DNA from: Arcicella sp.
GTDB taxonomy: Bacteria > Bacteroidota > Bacteroidia > Cytophagales > Spirosomataceae
Reading direction: 5' to 3'
DNA length: 48,824 nt
Assembly: GCA_025354645.1 (NCBI GenBank)
Contig: JANXML010000331.1
Location: 1 to 48,824, forward strand
Position 1 is the first letter of the stretch; each line of letters starts with the position of its first letter. Below, piece after piece: positions 7,208 to 15,356 of this stretch. Under the pieces are notes generated by a model, which saw only the letters and a program-made list of their open reading frames with translations, did no database searches and was not told the origin of the DNA. The position numbers and the translations under genes are program-made.

Positions 7208-9355
7208 TTATTCCGAAACCCCAACCAAATTCAACATAAACGCATATTCCCGTGCCACTTCATGAAAACGTTTGAAACGTCCTGATGCTCCACCGTGTCC
7301 TGCTTCCATGTCGCAATGAAAGAGGAGGAGATTGTTGTTTGTTTTTAAGGCTCTTAACTTAGAAACCCATTTGGCTGGCTCAAAATATTGAACTTGCGAG
7401 TCGTGTAAACCTGTGGTTATCAACATATTAGGATAATTTTTTGCCGTCACATTATCAATCGGCGAATACGATTTCATGTAATCATAATAGACTTTATTTT
7501 TTGGATTTCCCCATTCTTCCCACTCGCCCGTTGTCAAGGGAATGGTCTCGTCCAACATCGTCGTAACTACATCCACAAAAGGTACGCCCGCCACAATTCC
7601 TCGGTATAAATCTGGACGCATATTCGTAATTGCTCCCATCAATAAACCACCCGCCGAGCCTCCGTTGGCAAATAATTTATCTTTTGAAGTGAATTTTTCT
7701 TTCAATAAAAATTCCGAAACATCAATAAAATCGTTAAAAGTATTTTTCTTTTTCAACAACTTGCCGTCTTCATACCATTGGCGACCCATCTCTTGTCCGC
7801 CCCTGATGTGGGCAATGGCAAAGGCAAATCCACGGTTCAATAAACTCAAACGTGCTGCCGAAAAATAAGGGTCAGTCGAGTAGCCATACGAGCCATAGGC
7901 ATATTGTAAAAGCGGTTGCGAACCATCTTTTTTGAAGCCTTTTTTATAGACAATCGACACGGGAACTTTCACTCCGTCACGGGCGGTGGCGAACAATCTT
8001 TCCGTTACGTAATCAGTTTTATTAAATTCGCCCAAAACCTCTTGTTCTTTCATTAATTTCTCTTCTTTTGTGTCCATATTATAGTCAAAAGTTGAGCCTG
8101 GTGTAGTCAGAGAAGTATAGCTAAAACGCAAAATATTGGTATCAAAATCTGGGTTAGCACTTACGCCAGCATCGTAGGCGGGTTCATCAAATTTAACGTA
8201 ATGTTCTTTTTTATCGGTTTGATTGATGATTCTTAGATGCAATAATGCGTTTCGTCTTTCCTGCAAAACCAGATGATTTTTGAAAACTTCCATGCCATCC
8301 AAATACGTATCGGCACGGTGCGGGATAACCTCTTTCCAGTTTTTCATATCGGCAGTTTTTCCTTCTTCCACTTCCATTAATTTGAAGTTGGTAGCTCCAT
8401 CGGCGTTAGTTCTGATATAAAATTTATTGCCAAAATGTTCAATATAATACTGTAAACCGTGTTTTCTTGGATAAAAAGTCGTGAATTGTCCCGTTGGATT
8501 TGAAGCATCCAACAACCTAAATTCCGAAGAAATTCCGTTGTGATCAGATACTGAAATAATGTATTTTTTCGATTTCGTTCTGCCGATTCCCGTATAAAAT
8601 TGTGGGTCTTTTTCGGTATAAACTAATACGTCCGTTTTTGGATCAGTTCCCAAAACGTGACGATATGCTTTTGAAGCCAACAAAGTTTGTGGGTCACGCA
8701 CCATGTAGAAAATCGTTTTGTTGTCGGTTGCCCACGCATACGAACCGCCTTCGGTATTTTTAATTTGGTCTTTCAGTAATTTACCCGTTTTCAAATCTTT
8801 GAATTTGAGCGTATAATTCCTGCGACTAACCGTATCGACGCCAAAAGCCATAATTTGCTCATTATCAGCAATTTCATAACCTCCAATGTTGAAATACGTC
8901 TTGCCTTTTCCCATTGCATTGCCATCCAAAAGAATTTCCTCTTTCCCTTCCAATGAACCTTGTTTGCGACAATATACTGGATATTCTCCGCCTTCTACGT
9001 ACTTTGAATAATAGTAATAATCGCCATCTTTCACGGGTACGGATTCATCTTTTTCCTTGACTCTGCCTTTCATTTCATCAAAAAGTTTGTCTTGAAATGC
9101 TTTTGTGGGAGCCATCACAGTATCGGTATAAGCATTTTCTGTATTAAGATATTTGAGAACTTCTGGATTTTTTGGGTTGTTCAACCAGTAGTAATTATCT
9201 TGGCGAGTGTCTCCGTGGAGCGTCATGGGGTGCGGTTTAATTGCCACCGTTGGGGCTTTAATCACGTCTGGATTCATTGAAATGGCTTTTTTTTGTTCTT
9301 TTTGGCAAGATGCTAATAGTAAAGCAACGCCAATTGTGAGGGATAAGTTTTTCAT
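7208..9355 (-). CDS. S9 family peptidase (oligopeptidase B type), lipoprotein
   Basis: A 715-residue prolyl-oligopeptidase-family serine peptidase. The N-terminal two thirds are the seven-blade propeller, and the C-terminal alpha/beta-hydrolase holds S567 (GGSAGG), D652 (LHDSQV) and H687 (AGHGG). It cuts short peptides, in this branch often after Arg or Lys. I choose the ATG at 9355 over the upstream 9403 because it yields a normal signal peptide with lipobox LLASC (C17), so the enzyme is periplasmic or surface-anchored, and because the start is preceded by an AT-rich tract. Length is typical. Confidence 0.92.
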   Translation of the reverse strand: MKNLSLTIGVALLLASCQKEQKKAISMNPDVIKAPTVAIKPHPMTLHGDTRQDNYYWLNNPKNPEVLKYLNTENAYTDTVMAPTKAFQDKLFDEMKGRVKEKDESVPVKDGDYYYYSKYVEGGEYPVYCRKQGSLEGKEEILLDGNAMGKGKTYFNIGGYEIADNEQIMAFGVDTVSRRNYTLKFKDLKTGKLLKDQIKNTEGGSYAWATDNKTIFYMVRDPQTLLASKAYRHVLGTDPKTDVLVYTEKDPQFYTGIGRTKSKKYIISVSDHNGISSEFRLLDASNPTGQFTTFYPRKHGLQYYIEHFGNKFYIRTNADGATNFKLMEVEEGKTADMKNWKEVIPHRADTYLDGMEVFKNHLVLQERRNALLHLRIINQTDKKEHYVKFDEPAYDAGVSANPDFDTNILRFSYTSLTTPGSTFDYNMDTKEEKLMKEQEVLGEFNKTDYVTERLFATARDGVKVPVSIVYKKGFKKDGSQPLLQYAYGSYGYSTDPYFSAARLSLLNRGFAFAIAHIRGGQEMGRQWYEDGKLLKKKNTFNDFIDVSEFLLKEKFTSKDKLFANGGSAGGLLMGAITNMRPDLYRGIVAGVPFVDVVTTMLDETIPLTTGEWEEWGNPKNKVYYDYMKSYSPIDNVTAKNYPNMLITTGLHDSQVQYFEPAKWVSKLRALKTNNNLLLFHCDMEAGHGGASGRFKRFHEVAREYAFMLNLVGVSE

Positions 9356-9479
9356 TTTAATAGTTTTACGTTGAGATATTTGTAAGTAATTATTGCATAG
9401 CAATTTATAAAATTAACCAAATTTTAAGAACATTGTTGAGTCAAATTGTTAATTAGACATCAACCAAACAAAATAAAAC

Positions 9480-9671
9480 ATGAAAAATATCGCATACATA
9501 CTTTTAGGAATTGCAGGAATAATGCTTGCTATTTTATTAATTTGGGGCATTTTGACTTTATTCTCAATGGGAATTAATGAAAAAACTTTTATCATTATCA
9601 TCTTCGGTGGAATTGCCTGTTTTGGTTTAATTGGCAGGATTATCCACGTAGCAAAAGATTCCAGAAAGTAA
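9480..9671 (+). CDS. Small two-helix membrane protein
   Basis: A 63-residue hydrophobic protein with two predicted membrane segments (about 4-32 and 36-54) and a basic C-terminus (HVAKDSRK). I do not recognise the family. Its ATG follows an A-rich tract (caaaataaaac), as in neighbouring genes. It is divergent from the S9 peptidase. Function unknown. Confidence 0.6.
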   Translation: MKNIAYILLGIAGIMLAILLIWGILTLFSMGINEKTFIIIIFGGIACFGLIGRIIHVAKDSRK

Positions 9672-9903
9672 TTTTGACCGCTTACTCATTGTTGAAATAT
9701 TATGAAAACAAACCTTTCAATAAGACGTTTGTTACTTAGGTATTAATTATTTTACAACGATTAGTAATAACATAAAAGACTGATAGTAAGCATATTAGCC
9801 ATTTACTGATGACCAATAATTAATTATTACTTACACATCACTAATTGTGTAAAAATCTCTCAATTTTTAACAATTCGGTGCGGCGTTCCGCAACACATCA
9901 ATC

Positions 9904-10452
9904 ATGAAAAAGTTAGTATTAGTATTCGTTTTAGCACTTATTTCGGTAGGTACATTCGCACAAATGCAAAAAGCTCCAATGGTTGGCGGGGCAGTAATGA
10001 GTCCATCCAAAAACATCGTTGAAAACGCTTCAAATTCAAAGGATCATACAACTTTGGTGACGGCAGTAAAAGCAGCGGGTTTAGTAGAAACACTTTCGAG
10101 TTCGGGTCCATTTACGGTTTTTGCTCCAACCAATGCAGCTTTTGATAAACTGCCTGCGGGAACGGTGGAAACTTTGGTGAAACCAGAAAGCAAGGAAACC
10201 CTTACCAATATTCTTACGTATCATGTGGTGCCTGGCAAGTTAAGTGCAGCTGATATTTTAGCAAAAATTAAAGAAGGTAATGGTGCGGCTGTTCTTACAA
10301 CAGTGCAGGGGGGAAAATTAACAGCGTCTTTGAAGGGTACAAACGTAATTTTGACGGATACAAAAGGGGGAACCTCAATAGTTACGATTGCGGACGTTAA
10401 TCAGAGCAATGGTGTCATTCACGTAATTGACTCGGTACTTTTACCGAATTAA
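9904..10452 (+). CDS. Fasciclin-domain secreted protein
   Basis: The 182-residue protein has a signal peptide ending around TFA-QMQK and one complete FAS1 domain (about 40-180). FAS1 motif H1 is TVFAPTNAAFDKLPAGTVE, the YH motif is YHVVPGKL, and H2 is IHVIDSVLLP. FAS1 proteins mediate adhesion or are periplasmic stress-linked proteins in bacteria. The gene is monocistronic and ends in a strong terminator. The intergenic stretch upstream (9672-9903) holds no recognisable gene. Confidence 0.92.
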   Translation: MKKLVLVFVLALISVGTFAQMQKAPMVGGAVMSPSKNIVENASNSKDHTTLVTAVKAAGLVETLSSSGPFTVFAPTNAAFDKLPAGTVETLVKPESKETLTNILTYHVVPGKLSAADILAKIKEGNGAAVLTTVQGGKLTASLKGTNVILTDTKGGTSIVTIADVNQSNGVIHVIDSVLLPN

Positions 10453-10477
10453 CTAATTGATAATCAGACAGATTAAT

Positions 10478-10518
10478 AACAAAAGGAACAGTGCCAATGG
10501 CATTGTTCCTTTTGTTTA
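10478..10518 (+). terminator. Strong terminator after the fasciclin gene
   Basis: Arms aacaaaaggaacagtgcc and ggcattgttccttttgtt pair with one G:T, with a three-base loop (aat) and T-rich 3' arm. Confidence 0.9.
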
Positions 10519-10556
10519 AAGACGATTTTAAAATTCAATATATTGTTATTTGTAAA

Positions 10557-10854
10557 TTAGTGGATTTAATAGAACCTCGTGCAGAATCTTCGCACAAACG
10601 TACTTATGGTCATGCCTTATTAGTGGCTGGTAATATTGGACTTATGGGGCATCTGCGATTGCTTCAAAGCGTGTTTGCGGGGTGGAACGGGCTTGCTTAC
10701 AGTTAATATACCTGAAAATGAAAGCGTTATTCTACAAACTGCTGTTCCAGAAGCGTTGTTAATTTTTAGAAATAAATCCAGATAAAATGGACGTGTGCAA
10801 TATGCCCATTCGATAGGAATCAACAAAACAAATATAAAAAAATTACGTAAGTAA
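10557..10854 (+). pseudogene. Decayed NAD(P)HX dehydratase (nnrD/YjeF C-terminal) fragment
   Basis: The three forward frames taken in turn spell an ADP-dependent NAD(P)H-hydrate dehydratase. HKRTYGHALLVAGNIGLMG (from about 10594) is in frame 1, ASAIAS follows in frame 2, and ACLRGGTGLLTV with NIPENESVILQTAVPEA is in frame 3. A later stretch, EINPDKMD and then SIGI, is again shifted. At least two single-base losses (a G run near 10646, an A run near 10665) and further shifts break it, and the catalytic C-terminal part is missing. It is a remnant whose start and end are only approximate. Confidence 0.8.
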
Positions 10855-10857
10855 AAT

Positions 10858-10901
10858 ATGTGAATAATGTAATTTATTTGCAAAGTAATGTAATAGATTT
10901 A
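10858..10901 (+). promoter_or_regulatory. Upstream half of stress promoter K, severed by the IS
   Basis: ATGTGAATAATGTAAT (10858-10873) and the second half-site ATGTAAT (10888-10894) stand 21 bp apart, as in the eleven intact copies. The -7 box is missing here: the IS begins at 10902. If the IS and one TTA copy are removed, TTTG at 11796 falls exactly 32 bp after the start of the second half-site. Confidence 0.85.
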
Positions 10902-11774
10902 GAAGATGTTTAAAAATTAGTTTTTAATCAAAAAAGGGAATCGGTTTGTTATCTTTTAAACGACGAAATTTATCAGATATGCAAACTTGTTACGAAGTTT
11001 TAACCGATTCCCGCTGGGAAATTATCAAAGAAATTGTTTCCGACCAAAGAAAGCGAAAATATAATTTGCGGGACGTGTTAGATGCCCAATTTTATATCTT
11101 ACGAACAGGTACACAATGGCGAAATATTCCTGATACTTACCCGCCTTGGGAGACGGTTTATTACTATTTTCGGAAGTGGAAAAAAGACGGAACAATTGAA
11201 CGTCTTAATGCCACTTTGAATAAATTTGAACGTAAAAGACATGGCAAAAATGAAACGCCAAGTCTGTTATGTATTGACAGTCAATCAGTTAAAGTTGCTG
11301 CATTCATCAGTGAAGACAAAGGCATTGATGGTAACAAGCTCGTCAATGGTCGTAAAAGACACATAATTGTTGATACACTCGGACTGATTTGGGGTGTCGT
11401 TGTTCATGCTGCCGACATTCACGATGGAACGAAGGCTCATCTGTTAGTAGAACACTGTTTAGGTTACTTGGATAGAATGCAAAAAATACTCGTCGATGAT
11501 GCTTATAAAAAAGTATTTTACGATTGGGTCTATGATAATATTGTTGGATTAGAAGTTGAATTTGCATCAAGACCACCATCGGCAAAAGGCTTTGTTCCAG
11601 TCAAATGGAGATGGGTCAATGAAAGAACTTTTGGTTGGCTGAATTTCTTCCGAAGGCACGCAAAAGACTATGAAAAAACAACAAATTCTGCCGAAGCATG
11701 GATACTACTTACTAATTGCCAAATAATCTTAAATAGAAACTGAATTTTACCAAATATAATTTTTAAACATCTTC
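10902..11774 (+). mobile_element. IS5-family insertion sequence
   Basis: This complete 873-bp element has perfect 18-bp terminal inverted repeats (gaagatgtttaaaaatta at 10902-10919, complement at 11757-11774). It is flanked by TTA direct repeats (10899-10901, 11775-11777), the 3-bp TNA-type target duplication of several IS5 subgroups. One transposase gene fills it. The identical ends suggest recent insertion. Confidence 0.93.
10979..11743 (+). CDS. IS5-family DDE transposase
   Basis: The 254-residue transposase has an N-terminal DUF4096-like helical domain (LTDSRWEIIKEIV, then RTGTQWRNIPDTYPPWETVYYYFRKW) and a DDE catalytic core with D in LCIDSQSVK, D in LVDDAYKK and E in NERTFGWL, followed by the typical FFRRHAKDYEKT stretch. 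I place the start at the ATG 10979; a longer reading frame begins with TTG at 10946. No stop or frameshift is present, so the element looks active. Confidence 0.93.
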   Translation: MQTCYEVLTDSRWEIIKEIVSDQRKRKYNLRDVLDAQFYILRTGTQWRNIPDTYPPWETVYYYFRKWKKDGTIERLNATLNKFERKRHGKNETPSLLCIDSQSVKVAAFISEDKGIDGNKLVNGRKRHIIVDTLGLIWGVVVHAADIHDGTKAHLLVEHCLGYLDRMQKILVDDAYKKVFYDWVYDNIVGLEVEFASRPPSAKGFVPVKWRWVNERTFGWLNFFRRHAKDYEKTTNSAEAWILLTNCQIILNRN

Positions 11775-11777
11775 TTA

Positions 11778-11801
11778 GTTAGGTAATTACTGAATTTTGT
11801 A
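11778..11801 (+). promoter_or_regulatory. Downstream half (-7 box) of promoter K
   Basis: TTTTGTATTT at 11795-11804 supplies the TTTGTA -7 box (TTTG 11796-11799) 37 nt before the hydrolase ATG. Its upstream activator sites are now 873 bp plus one TSD away on the far side of the IS. Residual expression would depend on outward transcription from the IS. Confidence 0.8.
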
Positions 11802-11832
11802 TTTCAAATTTTAATCTAAATGTAGAGATATT

Positions 11833-12678
11833 ATGAAATTCATTGAAACAACCCCTGATGAGTTAGGCAATTCCGTAAACTTATTTTACACAGATTTAGG
11901 TCGTGGAAAACCCGTAGTTTTCATTCATGGCTGGCCCCTAAATCATGCTATGTGGGAGTACCAATTGGCTGAACTTCCAAAGCATAATCTTCGTTGCATC
12001 GCCTATGACCGTCGTGGCTTCGGGAAGTCTGATTATCCTTGGGAAAATTATGATTATGATACCTTTGCTGATGATTTGAAAGCACTGCTTGATCAGTTGC
12101 ATTTGACAGAAGTAACCTTAGTGGGATTTTCGATGGGTGGAGGAGAAATTGCTCGATATATTGGAAAATATGGAAATGATAAAATTAGTAAAGTTGTGCT
12201 GATTAGTGCTGTAACCCCTTTTATGTTAAAAACTGATGATAATGTAGAAGGCGTAGATAAGTCAGTTTTTGACGAAATGGTTGAAAATATCGATAAAGAT
12301 CGTCCAGCATTCTTAGCAGATTTTGGTAAACAGTTTTATGGCGTTAGTCTTTTCAACGATGCTGTTAGTGAACAAACGTTACAGTGGAATCAATCAGTTT
12401 GTTTGATGAGTTCGCACAAGGCAACGGTTGATTGTGTACTTGCATTTTCGCAAACAGATTTTAGAAGTGATTTGGCAAAAATTAATGTACCTACTTTGAT
12501 TATACACGGAGATTCGGACAAAACTGTGCCAATTGAAGCCTCTGGAAATCGGACTTCAATGATGTTGCCAAACGCAAAATATCTCATTTATGAAGATGCT
12601 CCTCATGGACTTTTTATTACTGAAAAAGATAAATTGAATGCGGACTTAATTGATTTTATTAAGGGAAGTACTATGTAA
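11833..12678 (+). CDS. Alpha/beta hydrolase (non-heme chloroperoxidase/esterase type)
   Basis: A 281-residue single-domain hydrolase with triad S100 (GFSMGG), D227 (HGDSDKTVP) and H258 (DAPHGL), and oxyanion-hole HGWPL (32-36). The YDRRGFGKSD stretch is typical of the cofactor-free perhydrolase/esterase group often annotated chloroperoxidase. It has no signal peptide. Its promoter once belonged to the shared stress-promoter set but is split by the IS directly upstream, so the gene may be poorly expressed in this strain although its frame is intact. Confidence 0.9.
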   Translation: MKFIETTPDELGNSVNLFYTDLGRGKPVVFIHGWPLNHAMWEYQLAELPKHNLRCIAYDRRGFGKSDYPWENYDYDTFADDLKALLDQLHLTEVTLVGFSMGGGEIARYIGKYGNDKISKVVLISAVTPFMLKTDDNVEGVDKSVFDEMVENIDKDRPAFLADFGKQFYGVSLFNDAVSEQTLQWNQSVCLMSSHKATVDCVLAFSQTDFRSDLAKINVPTLIIHGDSDKTVPIEASGNRTSMMLPNAKYLIYEDAPHGLFITEKDKLNADLIDFIKGSTM

Positions 12679-12712
12679 TTTATTGTTAAAATAGTTAAGT
12701 TTATAAAAAAAG

Positions 12713-12740
12713 AAGCCCTACAATTTGTGGGGCTTTTTTT
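12713..12740 (+). terminator. Terminator after the alpha/beta hydrolase
   Basis: A short aagccc/gggctt stem with an AT-rich loop is followed by seven T. Confidence 0.75.
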
Positions 12741-12832
12741 ACGAAATTATGAATAAAATAGTAGTAACTATTTAAAAATCAATTAGTTGATAAACTCATT
12801 TTATTGCCTAAATATGCTTTATTCTCCTGTAA

Positions 12833-12900
12833 GTGTGAATGATGTAATATATTCTAACAATTATATAACACATTAAAATGATGATTTTATGACCTTTGTA
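12833..12900 (+). promoter_or_regulatory. Shared stress promoter, copy A
   Basis: GTGTGAATGATGTAAT at 12833-12848, the second half-site ATATAAC at 12863-12869 (21-bp step) and CCTTTGTA with TTTG at 12895 (32-bp step). It precedes the Met-rich DUF6799 gene by 36 nt. Confidence 0.9.
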
Positions 12901-12935
12901 GCGTTATTATTTTACTAACAATAAACAACAAGAAA

Positions 12936-13385
12936 ATGAAAAAGTTAATTTTAATTTTATCAATTATTACCGTTTCTCTAAGTTCATTTGCCTACACTAA
13001 TTCTGATACGGAAATGCGTCAGGATACAATGAATACATCGAGAAAAAACAAAAAGATGGGAGCATCTGGAACTGGAAGCAATACTTCCAATATGAATCAA
13101 GATACCATGAACACGTCGAGAACTGGCGGAAAAATGGGTAAAATGGGTCATAACAAAATGGGTAAAATGGAAGATGGTGTGATGATGAAAGATGGCAAAA
13201 TGATGATGTCTAAAAGCGGACAAATGATGCCGATGGATAATGAAGTTACATTGGATAATGGAACAAAAATTATGACTGACGGAACATACATGGATAAGAA
13301 TGGTAATTCGATGAAAATGAAAAACGGGGATCATATGAGTATGTCAGGCAAAATGATGTCAATGAAAAAACATAAAATGAAATAG
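12936..13385 (+). CDS. Met/Lys-rich exported protein, DUF6799-like
   Basis: The 149-residue protein has a signal peptide (cleavage near SFA-YTN) and an extraordinary Met, Lys and Gly content. The octamer QDTMNTSR occurs twice (about residues 25-32 and 55-62), followed by MGKMG repeats. The C-terminal half alternates DG/NG turns with Met-rich strands (MMKDGKMMMSKSGQMMPMDN, then LDNGTKIMTDG), the DUF6799 pattern. Met clusters suggest soft-metal (Cu) binding or methionine as an oxidant sink, but that is inference. Promoter A lies directly upstream. Confidence 0.8.
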   Translation: MKKLILILSIITVSLSSFAYTNSDTEMRQDTMNTSRKNKKMGASGTGSNTSNMNQDTMNTSRTGGKMGKMGHNKMGKMEDGVMMKDGKMMMSKSGQMMPMDNEVTLDNGTKIMTDGTYMDKNGNSMKMKNGDHMSMSGKMMSMKKHKMK

Positions 13386-13393
13386 TTTTAATA

Positions 13394-13438
13394 AGGCAGT
13401 TTATAGAAACATAAAACTATGAACTGCCTTTTTTTCTC
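13394..13438 (+). terminator. Terminator between the Met-rich and PA2169 genes
   Basis: Arms aaggcagtt/aactgcctt are followed by seven T. The next gene starts 16 nt later without a visible promoter of its own, so it probably depends on read-through from promoter A. Confidence 0.85.
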
Positions 13439-13453
13439 TAAACAGGATGCTAT

Positions 13454-13915
13454 ATGAATACCAACGAATCAATAGATATTTTGAACAACTTAATCATCCT
13501 CAACAATGATAGGATTGATGGGTACAAGGCTGCTTATTCAGAAACGTATAAAGAAGAATTAAGAGATTTGTTCACAAAATTTGAACAAACAAGTCTGGAA
13601 TGTAAAAGTGACTTGGAAAGTGAAATAAAACGCTTAGGTGGTACTCCCAAAGAAGGTACTATGATTTTAGGCAAATTGCACAGAGGTTGGATGGATATTA
13701 AAGCTGCAATCACGGGGAGTGACAGTGAGGCAATTTTAGGCTCGTGCGAATACGGTGAGCAAACAATAATTAAAGCCTATGAAGATGCACTTGAGGAGGA
13801 TATTGAAGACGTAACTCATGAACAGAAAGTGATGTTAAACCACCAATTGACGTTATTGAGAGATGATTATGAGAAAATAAAATCTATGCAAGATTTAATG
13901 GAAAATGAAGTGTAG
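13454..13915 (+). CDS. PA2169-family four-helix-bundle protein (DUF2383)
   Basis: A 153-residue, entirely helical ferritin-like protein. NDRIDGYKAAYSET in helix 1, GGTPKEGTMILGKLHRGWMDIK in the middle and SCEYGEQTIIKAYEDAL are the marks of the PA2169/DUF2383 group. These proteins are common in stress and biofilm gene sets; the biochemical role is not established. Acidic and His residues could hold metal. It follows the Met-rich gene, with a terminator between. Confidence 0.88.
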   Translation: MNTNESIDILNNLIILNNDRIDGYKAAYSETYKEELRDLFTKFEQTSLECKSDLESEIKRLGGTPKEGTMILGKLHRGWMDIKAAITGSDSEAILGSCEYGEQTIIKAYEDALEEDIEDVTHEQKVMLNHQLTLLRDDYEKIKSMQDLMENEV

Positions 13916-14035
13916 TTTAATTGATTGTCTCTAATTATATCCTTTAAAATTTTTCATTTTAAATTTTATGCTTATCGATATTCCACATTTTTTTGCCAAA
14001 TTCATTGAAATCTACTACTGATTTTTATGGAATTT

Positions 14036-14064
14036 GACACCTCGCATTTCGAGGTGTCTTTTGC
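14036..14064 (+). terminator. Terminator after the PA2169-family gene
   Basis: A perfect 9-bp stem, gacacctcg/cgaggtgtc, is followed by ttttgctttt. Confidence 0.9.
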
Positions 14065-14160
14065 TTTTATTATGAATGTATTTTTATTGAAAAATTATTA
14101 AAATTTCACCAATAAATCATCGTTAATTATTAATTTAACCACCTTTTAAAAGACAATTAT

Positions 14161-14568
14161 ATGCAAAGATTATATCGTGACTTGGAAAATCGTTTTGAAC
14201 GCCTCACTTCCATTGTTACCTCAATACTTGGAAATTCTGTCACGTTTGTTGTTGCACTCGCAACGGTTGCATTCTGGCTTACTGAAAAGGAATTTTATAC
14301 TCAAGATTTGCATCATTGTATCAGTGATGTAATTTTAGGAATCACGTTTCTGAGTTTTTTTATGATTCAAAAGTCATTTAATCGTTTTTCAGCTTCTTTG
14401 CATTTGAAATTGAATGAATTGGTTTCTGCCCATGACAATGCCAATAATGCAATTATTAATGTTGAGCATAAAACGGAAGAAGAGATTAAAGAGATTGCAA
14501 AGGAATACGCAGAAATTGTTCAAATATTGGAAGGGGAAACGAAGAATGAGCAAGATAAAGAGCATTAA
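14161..14568 (+). CDS. Low-affinity iron permease family membrane protein
   Basis: The 135-residue protein has two membrane helices (about 22-42 and 54-70) and a long acidic, helical C-terminal tail. The sequence pattern FLSFFMIQKSFNRFSASLHLKLNELVSAHDNANNA fits the bacterial 'low affinity iron permease' family (Fet4-related), in which FliQ-like and KLDEL-like motifs are conserved. Iron transport has not been shown for the bacterial members, so the family name should not be read as a function. It starts a run of four genes, with only 6 nt to the next. Confidence 0.8.
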   Translation: MQRLYRDLENRFERLTSIVTSILGNSVTFVVALATVAFWLTEKEFYTQDLHHCISDVILGITFLSFFMIQKSFNRFSASLHLKLNELVSAHDNANNAIINVEHKTEEEIKEIAKEYAEIVQILEGETKNEQDKEH

Positions 14569-14574
14569 GAATCT

Positions 14575-15108
14575 ATGAATACGAAGAACGCTTTCCCTTA
14601 TCATTTAGATTTTAAAAGTATTAATTTTAGAGTTAATCCTGAATTTTACCGTGTAGGAGTGGGCGAACAAGGTGTATTATTAGTTGAACCCTATAAATCT
14701 GAAATACTCCCATACTGGAAATTTAAAAATGAAGAATTAGCGGAGCAATCAGCTCGAAAAATATTTCAATTATTTGAAAATTATCTTCAAAATGATGAGT
14801 TCGTAGGGGCAGATATGGCAAGAAAGTTCTTACAAATGGGTTTCACCCGGGCCAGAAGATATGCTAATCATAAAGGAGGTAAAAAATATGAAAAAGGGGA
14901 TATAAATCATACTGAGGGATTATCTTATCCCTATTCGCAAGGAAGTTCAGACAAAGGAAACTCGCAATTACCACAACAAATGGATGCTTTGACCAATGAA
15001 AAAGCACGTGCCGCTGAAATCTTTAAACAGTATTGGTTTAAGGCAAAAGATTGTCCTGAATACCTCAAAATGAAAGCTGAATTTAAGGAAAAATATTATT
15101 TAAAGTAA
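14575..15108 (+). CDS. DUF4385 family protein
   Basis: A 177-residue soluble protein matching DUF4385: an N-terminal FRVNPEFYRVGVGEQGVLLVEPYKSEILPYWKFK module and central FVGADMARKFLQMGFTRARRYANHKGGKKYE, where basic residues suggest nucleic-acid or phosphate contact. A low-complexity linker (about 122-140) leads to an Ala/Glu helix. The function of the family is unknown. It begins 6 nt after the previous stop, so it is in an operon with the iron-permease-like gene. Confidence 0.85.
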   Translation: MNTKNAFPYHLDFKSINFRVNPEFYRVGVGEQGVLLVEPYKSEILPYWKFKNEELAEQSARKIFQLFENYLQNDEFVGADMARKFLQMGFTRARRYANHKGGKKYEKGDINHTEGLSYPYSQGSSDKGNSQLPQQMDALTNEKARAAEIFKQYWFKAKDCPEYLKMKAEFKEKYYLK

Positions 15109-15137
15109 AAGGCTTTTTAGACGCTATCAATCATATC

Positions 15138-15350
15138 ATGAAAAATAAAATTATTATCACCATCGCAAGTTTATTTTTTTTAGGTTCTTGCAAAACGGTT
15201 AAACCTTACCAAAAGATTTATCTGAATGACAGTGAAATGCAATTTGAAAATTCAGCAAGTAATAACTATGAAAAGTATGTAAGAAGTATTCGGGAAGGGG
15301 CAACTCCAAGTTCAGGAACAAAAACAAGTGGAGGATGTGGGTGTAATTAA
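15138..15350 (+). CDS. DUF4266 small lipoprotein
   Basis: A 70-residue lipoprotein (lipobox FLGSC, C18) with the DUF4266 signature: KTVKPYQKIYLNDSEMQF near the N-terminus, an REGA stretch, and the Cys-rich C-terminal GGCGCN. In Bacteroidota and Proteobacteria it is almost always next to DUF3570 and often to a thioredoxin-like protein and an ApbE flavinyltransferase. Only DUF3570 is next to it here. The paired cysteines could bind metal or form a disulfide. Confidence 0.9.
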   Translation: MKNKIIITIASLFFLGSCKTVKPYQKIYLNDSEMQFENSASNNYEKYVRSIREGATPSSGTKTSGGCGCN

Positions 15351-15356
15351 GAAACT

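Noticed and set aside
9825-9852. Cacatcactaattgtgtaa before the fasciclin gene as a stress promoter
   Set aside because: The direct repeat at 21 bp is missing and the orientation of the GTGT elements is wrong.
12984-13334. His-rich 116-codon antisense frame over the Met-rich gene
   Set aside because: His codons (CAT) are the complement of the ATG repeats in the real gene, so the composition is an artefact.
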